Positions 23,301-36,720 of a stretch of 64,000 nucleotides of DNA are shown piece by piece; positions within the stretch are counted from its first letter, which is position 1; each line of letters opens with the position of its first letter. Below the pieces are notes generated by a model. That model was given only the letters and a program-made list of their open reading frames with translations, searched no databases and was not told the DNA's origin. A program made the translations under genes and the position numbers. The DNA is from Tubulanus polymorphus (taxonomy: Eukaryota > Nemertea > Palaeonemertea > Tubulaniformes > Tubulanidae), in NCBI RefSeq assembly GCF_964204645.1, contig NC_134032.1, positions 13,634,275 to 13,698,274 of the forward strand, written 5' to 3'.

Positions 23301-23486
23301 TTCTAACAGGGGGTAAATTCTGTGGAACTTCTTTAATCTGAACAAAAACAAAAGGAAATAGAAACAAAAAATACATTTTCATTTTCTCATTGACGTCGAA
23401 TTTTCAATTTGACTGCATTCATACTTATGCCATTGAATCAGCTGTAGATTGCAGTCATCAGTTTAGACAGGTTTCAGGAACTATAT

Positions 23487-23830
23487 GTGGTTGTCGAGGG
23501 TGTGGGTTGAAGTCAGTAGCTGCAGTCGAGGGTGTGGGTGGAAGTCAGTAGCTGCAGTCGAGGGTGTGGGTGGAATTCGGGAGCTACAGTCGAGGGTTTG
23601 GGTGGAATTCAGGAGCTGCTGTCGAAGGGTGATGTGGAAGTCAGGAGCTGTGCATGGCAGTCGAGGGTTTGGGTGGAAGTCAGGAGATGCAGTCGAGGGT
23701 GTGGGTGGAAGTCAGGAGGTCTAGTCGAGGGTGTAAGTGGAAGTCGGGAGCTGTGCGTGGCAGTCGAGGGCTCGGATGGTTGTCGGAAGGTTTAGGTTGC
23801 AGTCAAGGGTTTTGACGGGTTTTCTAGAGG
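23487..23830 (+). repeat. 32-bp G-rich minisatellite, second copy
   Basis: It has the same unit as at 19079 but about 100 bp more of it, with units altered by single-base indels (gtcgaagggtgatgtgg). The copy number has therefore changed since the 4.4-kb duplication. Confidence 0.87.
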
Positions 23831-23879
23831 TTTTGTGGGTGTAACTGAAGCCTATTGTCCAAAATTCTATCAATTACAA

Positions 23880-24260
23880 CCGACTTTCAAGTGCAAGTTA
23901 TAGAGGATTAAGAGTAGGTTGAAGAAGAATTAGTGTGGGAAGTGTTGAGAGATTAAGTTAGGTTGAAGAAGGAATATTTATACGTGCTATAAGTTGAGAA
24001 GAGTTTGTCGAGAGTTGGCTGTAACTGATAGGATTGAAGACACGTGGCAGTAGAATGAAGATGCAAATTAAGCGTAAATGAGATGTTTGGGCCGGGGAGA
24101 GGAAGTGAGAGTTGTCAAGGTGACGGAAGACAGTAGAGGGCAAGGGGAGGTAGGGGGAGGGAGGTAAGTCAAGAGGTGCATGGGTAAAGGAGGTAGAAGT
24201 CAAGGTAAGGGGGAAGGAGGGTTGAAGTTAGAACTGGCGTTTATTGTAATGTGTTTGACT
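23880..24260 (+). other. Purine-rich, G-rich tract, second copy
   Basis: This is the counterpart of 19380-19735, with a small insertion (caaggtgacgg near 24116) and a few substitutions. No gene or array module is seen. Confidence 0.8.
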
Positions 24261-24272
24261 AATTCCACGATT

Positions 24273-24647
24273 CTGCAGCACTTCAAGTCAAGTTCACCAG
24301 ATAGTGTCTCACTGGGGGTAGATTCTGCAGCACTTCAGTCAAGTTCACCAGATAGTGTCTCACTGGGGGTAGATTCTGCTGCACTTGGATGTCGAGTTCA
24401 CCAGACAGTGTCTCACTGGGGGTAGATTCTGCAGCACTTCAGTCAAGTTCACCAGATAGTGTCTCACTGGGGCTAGATTCTGCTGCACTTGGATGTCGAG
24501 TTCACCAGACAGTGTCTCACTGGGGGTAGATTCTGCAGCACTTGGACGTTGAGTTCATCGGACTGTGTCTCACAGGGGGTAGATTCTGCAGCACTTGGAT
24601 GTCCGGTACACCCAGACAGTGCCTCAATGGTTGAGTAGATTTTGCAG
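24273..24647. repeat. 53-bp minisatellite array, third
   Basis: Unit ends fall at 24278, 24330, 24381, 24434, 24485, 24538, 24591 and 24647. Steps of 51-53 bp reflect units reading cacttcagtcaag in place of cacttggatgtcaag. Two of these short units alternate with full-length ones. Confidence 0.92.
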
Positions 24648-26464
24648 CACTCGAAATCCATTTGTGAAACTTCATCATGATGGCAATTCTATTCTGTATA
24701 TCAGTTTTCAGTTCTTTGTGAATGATTCCACACAAGGCGTTTCTAAATTAATACAAACATGTTAAGGCCCAGAAAACGTACAAATTAGTCATTGAGGGCA
24801 GCCAAACAACGGGCATTACTGATAATGGATGAAAGTGCAAACTTAGGAACTTACTAGAAATCGATGTTGAATGAATCGTCTGTTTGTGAATAGATGGCAA
24901 GAGAACATATTGCAGCATTTGGTTGATCTGAAGGAAAAAATACTCTAAAGCTCATTTCTTAAGATGATTGACGATGAAATTGAATTCCAGTCTGATTACA
25001 TACCACTTATGTTTCTATTGTAATCAACGATGGACTGTAAGTGTCAAGGGCTGCTACTATTCAGGTACCTTCAATCAAAATAATGTTCGTAGGGACGTGT
25101 TAACTACATAGAGGATCAACCTACACGGTGTTGAAAGGGAAATAAAATAAAACATTCTTCATGAATACATTTTCTTCAAACATAGAAACCAATAGGGAAG
25201 ATTTCCACTTTCAGCAATTCTACTCACATTCTGCAGCATTGGATCCTGATTTCACCAGACAGTGTCTCACTGGGGGTAGACGCTGTAGTACTTGTAATTC
25301 ATTTTTCATGGTGCTGATCTACGACATAGAATTTGAAATTCTTTATGAATACATATTCAAACGTAGAAACCAAAAGAGAGGATTTCCAATTTTACACTTT
25401 TCTACTCACATTCTGCAGCGCTTGGACGCCAAATTCACCAGACAGTGTTTCACTGGGGGTAGATTCTGCACAACTTGGAATTCATTTATCATGGCATTGA
25501 TCTTCATCAAATGGGAATGAACTAAAAATATAATTAAAGATTCATCACAAATTTATTTTCACACCTAGAAAACAATTGTAAAGATTTTAAATTACCACTT
25601 TTACAAGTTTCTCCTCACATTCTTGAACACTTGGATTCACTGAGGGTCGAGTCTACAATAGTTGCATATCAAGTTGATCAGACAGCGTATCACCAGTAAT
25701 AGATTCTGCAGCACTCTTACATCCAATCTGGGAATCAATGTCGCATGAATGATCTGTTGGCTGAACCTCATCTGAAAGAAACAAATGGATGAAAAATACA
25801 CTTCAAAAGATGATTAATAATTTCTTTAAAATGAAATTGAATTTGGGTCTGAATACAAACCAGTTATATTTCTATCACAATCAACAATGGACTGTAAGTG
25901 TCAAGGGCTGCTGCTGTTGAGGTCCCATTGATCAAAATAAAAATCTCTGTTGACTTGAGAGAATTAACCTCTTTCATGGAACTGAACTGAAAATCTGAAA
26001 ATAAAAGAAAAGATAAATACATTTTCAAATTAAGAAACAGATAGGAAGGATGGATTTTCCAATAATTATACTTTTAGTCTCATACCGCAGTACTAAAATA
26101 CCAAGTTCACCACACATTGTCTCAGTAGGGGTCGATTCTGTATGAGATTCTGTATCCATCTTATAAACATGGTACTGAACATAGAATAAGAGAGTCTTCA
26201 TGAATTTATTTCAAACAGAGAAACCAATAGGATGGATTTCGAATTTATTGCAATTCTACTCACATTCTACAGTACATGAATGCAATGCATACCAGACATA
26301 GTCTTGGGGGTTGATTCCGCAGCACTTGGAATCCATTTCACACGGCATTGACAACTGAAAAAAAAATGAAAGATTCATTTTGCATTTATTTTCAAACTTA
26401 GAAAACAAAAGGGAGAATTTCCAAATTACACGTTTCTCCTCACATTCTGTGGCATTTTGTCACA
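24648..26464 (-). repeat. Cassettes of the 4.4-kb repeat, copy 2, and continuation
   Basis: D modules lie near 25047 and 25910, A modules near 25230-25300, 25405-25475, 26080-26160 and 26260-26350, and B near 25695-25735. At 26450-26470 the A module runs directly into the C module (ctgtggcattttgtcacatgaatg), so module B is absent. The same fusion recurs at 31660, 37400, 54975 and 62415. Confidence 0.78.
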
Positions 26465-29400
26465 TGAATGATCTGTTTGTGAATAGATGATGATATCGCA
26501 CTTCATCTGAAAGAAACAAATAAATGAGAAATACACTTCAATAGATGATTAATGATTTCTTTAAAAGAAAATTGATTTCAGTCTGAATACAAACCACATT
26601 TCTATCGTAATCAACAATGGACAGTAAGAGTCGGGGGCTGCTGCTGCTGCTCAGGCCAGGTCAAAATGACGTTCTTTATGGACTTGTTCATTACGAAGAG
26701 AGGATCAACCTTTTACATGATGTTGAACTGAAAATAAAACGAATCATTTTTCATTAATTTTCAAGCATAGAAACCAATAGGAAGATATTCCAGTTTCACA
26801 CTTTTCTACTCACATTCTACAGCACTTGGATATCAAGTTTACCAGAAAGTGTTTCACTAGGGGTAAATTCTGTAGCACTTGGAATCCATCTCTTATCGGA
26901 ATGAACTGTAAATATAATGAAAGATTCATTTTTCACACCTTGTAAACTAAAGGGTGGATTCTGAATTTCCATTTAAAAATTTCTTCTCACATTCTGTAGT
27001 ACTTAGATGCTGAGTTCACCAGACAAAGTCTCCCTGACGGTTGTTTCTACAATACTTTGATATGAAAGTTGCTAAGACAGCTTCTCACCAGTGACAGATT
27101 CTGCAGCACTCTGAATCCAACTGTGGAATTTGTAAATGATTCTACACCAGGCATTTCTAAATAAGTACAAAATTATATAGAAGATGAGTATTAAATGTGG
27201 TGGCCAAAAGTGGGCATAATTGATAATGGGTATCAAATTCATATATGATTTACTTGCAATCAATGTCACATGAATGGTCTGTTTGCAAATAGATGATGAT
27301 ATTGCACCTCATCTGAAAGAAACAAATAGATGGAAAATACACACTTCAATCAGATGATTAATAATTTCTTTAAAATGGAATTGAATTTCGGTCTGAACAC
27401 AAACCAGTTATATTTCTATCACAATCAACAATGGACTGTAAGTGTCAAGGGCTGCTGCTGTTGAGGTCCCATTGATCAAAATAAAAATTTCTGTTGACTT
27501 GAGAGAATAAACCTCTTTCATGGTACTGTAAAAGAAAAGATTCTCAATAAATACATTTTCAAATTTAGAAACTGATAGGTACGGGTTTTCAATAATTACA
27601 CTTTTACTCACATTCTGCAGCACTAAAATACCAAGTTCACCACATATTGTCTCAGTAGGGGTCGATTCTGTAGGAGATTCTGTATCCATCTTACATGGTA
27701 CTGAACATAGAATAAGAGAGTTTTCACGAATTCAATTTCAAACATAGAAACCAATGGGGTGGATTTCAAATTCTTTGCATTTCTACTCACATTCTGCAGC
27801 ACTTGGATACAATGCATACCGGACAGAGTCTCACTTGGGGGTTGATTCCGCAGCACTTGGAATACATTTCACACGGCATTGACAACTGAAAATAAAATGA
27901 CAGATTCATTTTGAATATATTTTCAAACTTAGAAAACAAAAAGAATTTTTAATTTCCAATTTTACACATTTCTCCTCGCATTCTGTGGCACTTCCATGCT
28001 GAGTTCCTCAGACAGTCTCACTGAGGGTCGAGTCTACAATACTTGCATATTGTTGATCAGTCAGCAAGTTGCAAGTTGATCAGCTTCTCACCAGTGACAG
28101 ATTGTGCAGCACTCTGAATCCAATTGTGGAATTTGTGAACAATTCTACACCAGACATTTCTAAATCAGAACAAAATTGTATAAAAGGTGAATATTTGCAA
28201 AAAAGGAAGCCAAAAATGGGAATAATTGGTAATGGCTGATATCAAGCTGATATCAAACTTTGAAAATATACTTTACTTTATCGGTATCAATGTTGAAGGA
28301 ATGTTCTGTTTGTGAAGAGATGTTGAGAGAAGATATTTCAGCACCTAAAAACATAAAATAGATGAAAAACTCATTTCTAAAGATGATATGACTTCCTTAA
28401 AAGAAAATTGAATTTTGGTCTGAATATACATACCACTTATATTTTGATTGTTATCAACGATGATTAGTTTCGGGGGGCTGCTGCTGCTAGACTAGATCAA
28501 AATGATGTTCTTTATGGACTTGTTCATTACATAGAGGATCGACCTTTAACATGACGTTGAACTGGAAATAGAATAAAACATTCTCCATTAATTCATATTC
28601 AAACATAGAAACCAATAGGGAGGATTCCAATGTCACACTATTCTACTAACATTCTACAGCACTTGAACGTCAAGTTTACCAGAAAGTGTTTCACTAAGGG
28701 TAAATTCTGCAGCACTTGGAATCCAACTCTCATGGGAACAAACTGAAAACATAATGAAAGATTCATCACAAATATATTTTCACTCCTAGAAAACAAAATG
28801 GGGTCCAAGATTACACATTTCTTCTCACATACTGTAGCACACCGATGCCGAGTTCACCAGTCTCTAACTGATGGTAGATTCTACAACTCTCGGATATCAA
28901 GTTGATCAGACAGCGTCTTACCGGCAACAGATTCTGCAGCACTTTGAATCCAATTGTGGAATGTGTGAACGATTCTACACCAGTCGTTTCTAAATAAGTA
29001 CAGAATTATATAGGAGATGAGTATTATCCTAAAGTGGCAGCCAAACGAAGCATAATTGATAATGGATATCAAACTCATATATGATTTACTTGGAATCAAT
29101 GTCGCATGAATGGTCTGTTTGCAAATAGATGATGATATTGCACCTCATCTGAAAGAAACAAATGGATGAAAAATACACACTTCAAAAGATGATTAATAAT
29201 TTCTTAAAGATGAAATTGAATTTCGGTCTGAATACAAACCAGTTATATTTCTATCATAATCAACGATTGACTGTTAAGCATCAAGGGCTGCTGCTGTTGA
29301 GGTCCCATTGATCAAAATAAAAATTTCTGTTGACTTGAGAGAATCAACCTCTTTCATGGTACTGAACTGAAAATAAAAGAAAAGATTCTCAATAAATACA

Positions 29401-30940
29401 TTTTCAAATTTAGAAACTGATAGGTATGGGTTTTCAATTCTACTCACATACTGCAGTACTAAAATACCAAGTTCACCACAGATTGTCTCAGTATGGGGTC
29501 GATTCTGTAGGTGATTCTGTATCCATCTTACTAACATGGTACTGAACATAGAATAAGAGAGTCTTCACGAATTCTATTTCAAACATAGAAACTTATGGGG
29601 TGGATTTCAAATTCTTTGCATTTCTACTCACATTCTGCAGCACTTGGATACAATGCATACCGGACAGAGTCTCACTTGGGGGTTGATTCTGCAGCACTTG
29701 GAATACATTTCACACAGCAATGAACTGAAAAATAAAATGGAAGATTGATTTTTGAATATATTTTCAAACTTAGAAAACAAAAAGGAGAATTTTTGATTTC
29801 CAATTTTACACATTTCTCCTCACATTCTGTGGCACTTCCATGCCGAGTTCCTCAGACAGTCTCACTGAGGGTCGAGTCTACAATACTTGCATATTGTTGA
29901 TCAGTCAGCGAGTTGCAAGTTGATCAGCTTCTCACCAGTGACAGATTCTGCAGCACTCTGAATCCAATTGTGGAATTTGTGAACAATTCTACACCAAACA
30001 TTTCTAAATCAGAACAAAATTGTATAAAAGGCGAGTATTTGCAAAAAAAGGGAAGCCAAAAATGGGAATATATGGTAATGGCTGATATCAAAATATGCTT
30101 TACTTTATCGGAATCAATGTTGAAGGAATGATCTGTTTGTGAAGAGATGTTGAGAGAAGATATTTCAGCATCTAAAAACATAGAATAGATGAAAAACTCA
30201 TTTCTAAAGATGATATGACTTCCTTAAAAGAAAATTGAATTTTGGTCTGAATATACATACCACTTATATTTTGATTGTTATCAACGATGATTAGTTTCGG
30301 GGGGCTGCTGCTGCTAGACTAGATCAAAATGATGTTCTTTATGGACTTGTTCATTACATAGAGGATCGACCTTTAACATGACGTTGAACTGGAAATAGAA
30401 TAAAACATTCTCCATTAATTCATTTTCAAACATAGAAACCAATAGGGAGGATTCCAATGTCACACTATTCTACTAACATTCTACAGCACTTGACCGTCAA
30501 GTTTACCAGAAAGTGTTTCACTAAGGGTAAATTCTGCAGCACTTGGAATCCAACTCTCATGGGAACAAACTGAAAATATAATGAAAGATTCATCACAAAT
30601 ATATTTTCACTCCTAGAAAACAAAATGGGGTCCAAGATTACACATTTCTTCTCACATACTGTAGCACACCGATGCCGAGTTCACCAGTCTCTAACTGATG
30701 GTAGATTCTACAACTCTCGGATATCAAGTTGATCAGACAGCGTCTTACCAGCAACAGATTCTGCAGCACTTTGAATCCAATTGTGGAATTTGTGAACGAT
30801 TCTACACCAGTCGTTTCTAAATAAGTACAGAATTATATAGGAGATGAGTATTATCCTAAAGTGGCAGCCAAACGAAGCATAATTGATAATGGATATCAAA
30901 CTCATATATGATTTACTTGGAATCAATGTCGCATGAATGT
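26465..30940 (-). repeat. Block P, first copy
   Basis: About 4.48 kb matches 47397-51872 almost base for base at an offset of 20932. Its right part (28270-30940) also matches 39050-41725 at 10779-10780. Internally it has D modules at about 26637, 27450, 28477, 29287 and 30303, giving spacings of about 810 and 1020 bp. It ends where the C module text changes from gtctgtttgcaaatag to ttctgtttgtgaatag. Confidence 0.88.
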
Positions 30941-33627
30941 TCTGTTTGTGAATAGATGATGATATTGCACCTCATCTGAAAGAAACAAATAGATGAAAAA
31001 TACACACTTCAAAAGATGATTAATAATTTCTTCTAAATGAAATTGAATTTCGGTCTGAACACAAACCACTTATATTTCTATCACAATCAACGATGACTGT
31101 AAGTGTCAAGGGCTGCTGCTGTTGAGGTCCCATTGATCAAAATAAAAATCTCTGTTGACTTGAGAGAATCAACCTCTTTCATGGTACTGAACATCTGAAA
31201 GTAAAAGAAAAGATTCTCAATAAATACATTTTCAAATTTAGAAACTGATAGGTACGGGTTTTCAATAATTACACTTCTACTCACATACTGCAGCACTAAA
31301 ATACCAAGTTCACCACACATTGTCTCAGTAGGGGTCGATTCTGTAGGTGATTCTGTATCCATCTTACTAACATGGTACTGAACATAGAATAAGAGAGTCT
31401 TTACGAATTTATTTTCAAACATAGAAACAAATAGGATGGATTTCGAATTTATTGCAATTCTACTCACATTCTGCAGTAAATGGATGCAATGCATACCAGA
31501 CAGAGTCTTGGGGGTTGATTCCGCAGCACTTGGAATCCATTTCACACGGCATTGACAACTGAAAATAAAATGAGAGATTCATTTTGCATTTATTTTCAAA
31601 CTTAGAAAACAAAAGGGAGAATTTCCAAATTACACGTTTCTCCTCACATTCTGTGGCATTTTGTCACATGAATGATCTGTTTGTGAATAGATGATGATAT
31701 CGCACCACATCTGAAAGAAACAAATAAATGAAAAATACACTTCAATAGATGATTAATGATTTTTTTAAAAGAAAATTGATTTCGGTCTGAATACAAACCA
31801 CATTTCTATCGTAATCAACAATGGACAGTAAGAGTCGGGGGCTGCTGCTGCTGCTCAGGCCAGGTCAAAATGACGTTCTTTATGGACTTGTTCATTACGA
31901 AGAGAGGATCAACCTTTTACATGATGTTGAACTGAAAATAAAATAAATCATTTTTCATTAATTTTCAAGCATAGAAACCAATAGGAAGATATTCCAGTTT
32001 CACACTTTTCTACTCACATTCTACAGCACTTGGATATCAAGTTTACCAGAAAGTGTTTCACTAGGGGTAAATTCTGTAGCACTTGGAATTCATCTCTTAT
32101 CGGAATGAACTGTAAATATAATGAAAGATTCATTTTTCACACCTTGTTAACTAAATGGTGGATTCTGAATTTCCATTTAAAAATTTCTTCTCACATTCTG
32201 TAGCACTTGGATGCTGAGTTCACCAGACAAAGTCTCCCTGACGGTTGTTTCTACAAAACTTTGATATGAAAGTTGCTAAGACAGCTTCTCACCAGTGACA
32301 GATCCTGCAGCACTTCGAATCCAATTGTGGAATTTGCAAATGATTCCATACCAGGCATTTCTAAATAAGTACAAAATTATATAGAAGATGAGTATTAAAT
32401 GTGGTGGCCAAAAGCGGGCATAATTGATAATGGGTATCAAATTCATATATGATTTACTTGCAATTAATGTCACATGAATGATTTGTTTGTGAATAGATGA
32501 TGATATTGCACCTCATCTGAAAGAAACAAATAGATGAAAAATACACTTCAAAAGATGATTAATTATTTCTTTAAAATGAAATTGAATTTCTGTCTGAATA
32601 CAAACCACTTATATTTCTATCATAATCAACAATGGACTGTAAGTACAAAGCTGCTGCTGTTAAGGTCCAATTGATCAAAATAAAAATCTATGGTCACTTG
32701 AGAAAATTAACCTCTTTCATGGAACTGAACTGAAAATCTGAAAATAAAAGAAAAGATTCTCGATAAATACATTTTCAAATTTAGAAACCGATAGGGAGGA
32801 TTTTCCAATATTACACTTCTACTCACATTCTGCAGTACTAAAATACCAAGTTCACCACACATTGTCTCAGTAGGGGTCGATTCTGTAGGTGATTCTGTAT
32901 CCATCTTACTAACATGGTACTGAACATAGAATAAGAGAGTCTTTATGAATTCAATTTCAAACATAGAAACCAATGGGGTGGATTTCAAATTCTTTGCATT
33001 TCTACTCACATTCTGCAGCACTTGGATACAATGCATACCGGACAGAGTCTCACTTGGGGGTTGATTCTGCATCACTTGGAATCCATTTATCACGGCAATA
33101 AACTGAAAATAAAATGAAAGATTGATTTTTTAATATAACTTAGAAAACAAAAGGGGAATTCATAATTTCCTAATTACACTTTTCTCCTCACATTCTGTGG
33201 CACTTGCATGCTGAGTTCATCAGACAGTCTCACTGAGGGTCGAGTCTACAATAGTTGCATGTCAAGTTGATAAGACAGGGTCTCACCAGTGACAGATTCT
33301 GCAGCAATTTGAATCCAATTGTGGAATTTGTGAACGATTCTACACCAGGCGTTTCTAAATCAGTACAAAATTATATAAAAAGTGAGTATTATCCAAAAGT
33401 GGAAGCCAAAAATGGGAATAATTGGTAAATGGCTGATATCAAACTTTGATAATATGTTTTACTCACTCAGAATCAATGTCAAATGAATGTTCTGTTTGTG
33501 ACAAGATGTTGAGAGAAGAGATTTCAGCATCTAAAAACATAAAATAGATGAAAAACTCATTTCTTAAGATGATTGATCATTTTGGTCTGAGTACATACCA
33601 CTTATAATTTCGATTGTAATCGTAGTG

Positions 33628-33648
33628 CTGCTGCTGCTGCTGCTGCTG
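33628..33648 (+). repeat. CTG tract, seven triplets
   Basis: Seven CTG lie in a D module whose relatives at 45270 and 59547 carry four or five, followed by the same ctcctcaggccatatc. Confidence 0.88.
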
Positions 33649-36001
33649 CTCCTCAGGCCATATCAAAATGATGTTCTGTATGGACTTACTTGTTCATTAC
33701 TTAGAGAATCAGCCTTTTACATGGTATTGAACTGAAAATAGAATAAAACATTCCCAATTGATTTATTTTCAAACATAGAAACCAATAGGGAGGATTTCCA
33801 ATTTTACACAATTCTACTCACACGCTGCAGCACTTTGAATCCAATTGTGTAATTTGTAAATGATTCCACACCAGGCACTTCTAAATAAGTACAAAATTAT
33901 ATAGAAGATGAGTATTAGCTAAATGGGGCAGCCAAAAGCGGGCATAATTGATGATGGATATCAAATTCATATATGATTTACTTGCAATCAATGTCGCATG
34001 AATGATCTGTTTGTGAATAGATGGTGATATGGCACCTCATCTGAAAGAAACAAATAGATGAAAAATACACACTTCAAAAGATGATTAATCATTTCGTTAA
34101 AATGAAATTGAATTTCTGTCTGAATACAAACCACTTATATTTCGATCACAATCAACAATGGACTGTAGGCTGCTGCTGTTGAGGTCCCATTGATCAAAAT
34201 AAAAATTTCTGTTGACTTGAGAGAATCAACCTCTTTCATGGAACTGAACTGAAAATAAAAGAAAAAGATTCTCGATAAATACATTTTCAAATTCAGAAAC
34301 CGATAGGGAGGGTTTCCAATATTACACTTCTACTCACATTTTGCAGCACTAAAATACCAAGTTCACCACATATTGTCTCAGTAGGGGTCGATTCTGTAGG
34401 AGTTTCTATATACATCTTGGTACTGAACATAGAATAAGAGTCTTCATGTATTCATTTTCAAACATAAAAACAAATAGAAAGGATTTCGAATTTTTTGCAA
34501 TTCTAATCACATTCTTTGGATGTCAAGTTTACCGGAGAGTCTTACTGGGGATAGATTTTGTAGCATTTGAAATCCATCTCTCACAGGAATGGACTGTAAA
34601 TATAATGAAAGATTCATTTTTCACACCTTGTAAACAAAAGGGTGGATTTTAAATTTGCAATTTAACATTTCTTCTCACATTCTGTAGCACTTCTCACAGT
34701 CTGTAGCACTTGGATGCTGAGTTCACCAGACAAAGTCTCCCTGACGGTTGTTTCTACAATACTTTGATATGAAAGTTGCTAAGACAGCTTCTCACCAGTG
34801 ACAGATTCTGCAGCACTTCGAATCCAATTGTGGAATTTGTAAATGATTCCACACCAGGTGTTTCTAAATAAGTACAAAATTATATAGAAGATGAGTATTA
34901 GCTAAAAGTGGCAGTGGGCATAATTGATAATGGATATAAAATTCATATATGATTTACTTGCAATCAATGTCGCATGAATGTTCTGTTTGTGAATAAATGA
35001 CGATATTGCACCTCATCTGAAAGAAACCAATAGATGAAAAATACACACTTCAAAAGATGATTAATAATTTCTTTAAAATGAAATTGAATTTCGGTCTGAA
35101 TACAAACCAGTTCTATCATAATCAACAACGGACTGTTAGTGTCAAGGGCTGCTGCTGTTGAGGTCCAATTGATCAAAATAAAAATCTCTGTTGACTTGAG
35201 AGAATTAACCTCTTTCATGGAACTGAACTGAAAATCTGAAAAGAAAAGATAAATACATTTCAAATTTAGAAACTGATAGGGAGGATGGATTTTCCAATAT
35301 CACACTTCTACTCACATACTGCAGTACTAAAATACCAAGTTCATCACACATTGTCTCAGTAGGTGTCGATTGCGTACTTGAAATCTAAACATGGCAATGA
35401 ACTGAAAATGAAATGAAAGATTCATTTTGAATATATTTTAGAACTTAGAGAACAAAAGGGAGAGTTTCTAATTTCTAATTTTACACATTTCTCCTCACAT
35501 TCTGTGGCACTTCCATGCTGAGTTCACCAGACAGTCTCACTGAGGGTCGAGTCTACAGTAGTACCATATTGTTGATCAGTAAGCGAGTTGCAAGTTGATC
35601 AGCTTCTCACCAGTGACAGATTCTGCAGCACTCTTGAATCCAATTGTAGAATTCGTGAACGATTCCACACCTGGCATTTCTAAATCAGTACAAAATTGTA
35701 TGAAAGGTGAATATTTGCAAAAAAGGAAGCCAAAAATGGGAATAATTGGTAATGGCTGATATCAAGCTGATATCAAACTTTGAAAATATGCTTTACTTTA
35801 TCGGAATCAACATTGAAGGTATGTTCTGTTTGTGAAGAGATGTTGAGAGAAGATATTTCAGCACCTAAAAACATAAAATAGATGAAAAACTCATTTCTAA
35901 AGATGATATGACTTCCTTAAAAGAAAATTGAATTTTGGTCTGAATATACATACCGCCACTTATATTTTGATTGTAATCAACGATGAACTATAAGTGTCGG
36001 G

Positions 36002-36003
<2 letters not shown>

Positions 36004-36043
<40 letters not shown>

Positions 36044-36060
36044 GGCTGCTGCTGCTGCTG
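36004..36060 (+). repeat. Expanded CTG tract, nineteen triplets
   Basis: Thirteen CTG, one CGG and five CTG. The closest relatives (for example 30303, 41084) have three. This makes the D module 183 bp instead of about 126. Confidence 0.93.
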
Positions 36061-36226
36061 CTCAGACTAGATCAAAATGATGTTCTTTATGGACTTGTTC
36101 ATTACATAGAATATTGACCTTTTACATAAAGTTGAACTGGAAATAGAATAAAACATTCTCCATTAATTCATTTTCAAACATAGAAACCAATAGGAAGGAT
36201 TTCCAATGTTACACAATTCTACTCAC

Positions 36227-36318
36227 ATTCTGCAGCACTTGGACGTCAAGTTCCCCGGACATTGTCTCACTCGGGGTAAATTCTGCAGCACTTGGAATCC
36301 GACTCTCATGGGAATGAA
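36227..36318 (-). other. Exon-like module A (92 nt)
   Basis: The acceptor ATTATATTTTCAG ends at 36319, and the donor after CTGCAGAAT is GTGAGTAG. The body is derived from the 53-bp unit, two partial copies joined. Two frames are open: one reading SAAEFTPSETMSGELDVQVLQN, the other VLQNLPRVRQCPGNLTSKCCR. Because 53 is not a multiple of three, the same DNA is read in both frames within one module. Confidence 0.42.
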
Positions 36319-36404
36319 CTGAAAATATAATGAAAGATTCATCACAAATATATTTTCACTTCTAGAAAACAAAAGGGGGTCCAAGATTACACATTTTTTC
36401 TCAC

Positions 36405-36561
36405 ATACTGTAGCACACCGATGCTGAGTTCACCAGTCTCTAACTGATGGTAGATTCTACAACTCTCGCATATCAAGTAGATCAGCGTCTCACCAGTGAC
36501 AGATTCTGCAGCACTTTGAATCCAATTGTGGAATTTGTGAACGATTCTACACCAGACATTT
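36405..36561 (-). other. Exon-like module B (157 nt)
   Basis: The acceptor is GTACTGATTTAG before 36561. The AG is kept in the copies I compared although the preceding bases vary (TTTAG, TTCAG, TACAG). An upstream TACTCAC-like motif (minus strand of the gtgagtat phrase) could serve as branch point. The donor is GTGAG at 36404. One frame is open for all 52 codons and links in frame with modules C and A. Most other copies carry indels here, such as five extra bases in the relatives near 39690, which bring in a stop. Confidence 0.42.
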
Positions 36562-36661
36562 CTAAATCAGTACAAAATTATATAGAAGGTGAGCATTATC
36601 CTAAAGTGGCGGCCAAAAGAAGCATAATTGATAATGGATATCAAACTTATATATGATTTAC

Positions 36662-36720
36662 TTGGAATCAATATCGCATGAATGGTCTGTTTGCAAATAG
36701 ATGATGATATTGCACCTCAC
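36662..36720 (-). other. Exon-like module C (59 nt)
   Basis: The acceptor-like tract TTTGTTTCTTTCAG ends at 36721, and the donor GTAAATC starts at 36661. Other C modules have the stronger donor GTAAGT (for example near 6680 and 12010). Frame 1 is open (VRCNIIIYLQTDHSCDIDS) with two bases left over. A longer C subtype of 64 nt, reading DAEISSLNISSQTDHSF, alternates with this one in the array (for example near 30115-30180). Confidence 0.42.

Larger units (their letters stand above)
23275..26220. repeat. 4.4-kb higher-order repeat, copy 2
   Basis: It matches copy 1 with small changes. It lacks the 103 bp that contain the receptor-like fragment, has additional 32-bp minisatellite units, fewer 53-bp units, and lost about 40 bp near 25760 relative to 21350-21390. 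Confidence 0.88.

Noticed and set aside
36590-36600. Plus-strand donor-like gaaggtgagtatt after the B region
   Set aside because: The GT is lost in many copies (gaagatgagtatt, aaggcgagtatt). The same bases read on the minus strand as a branch-point-like TACTCAC, which suits the minus-strand model better.
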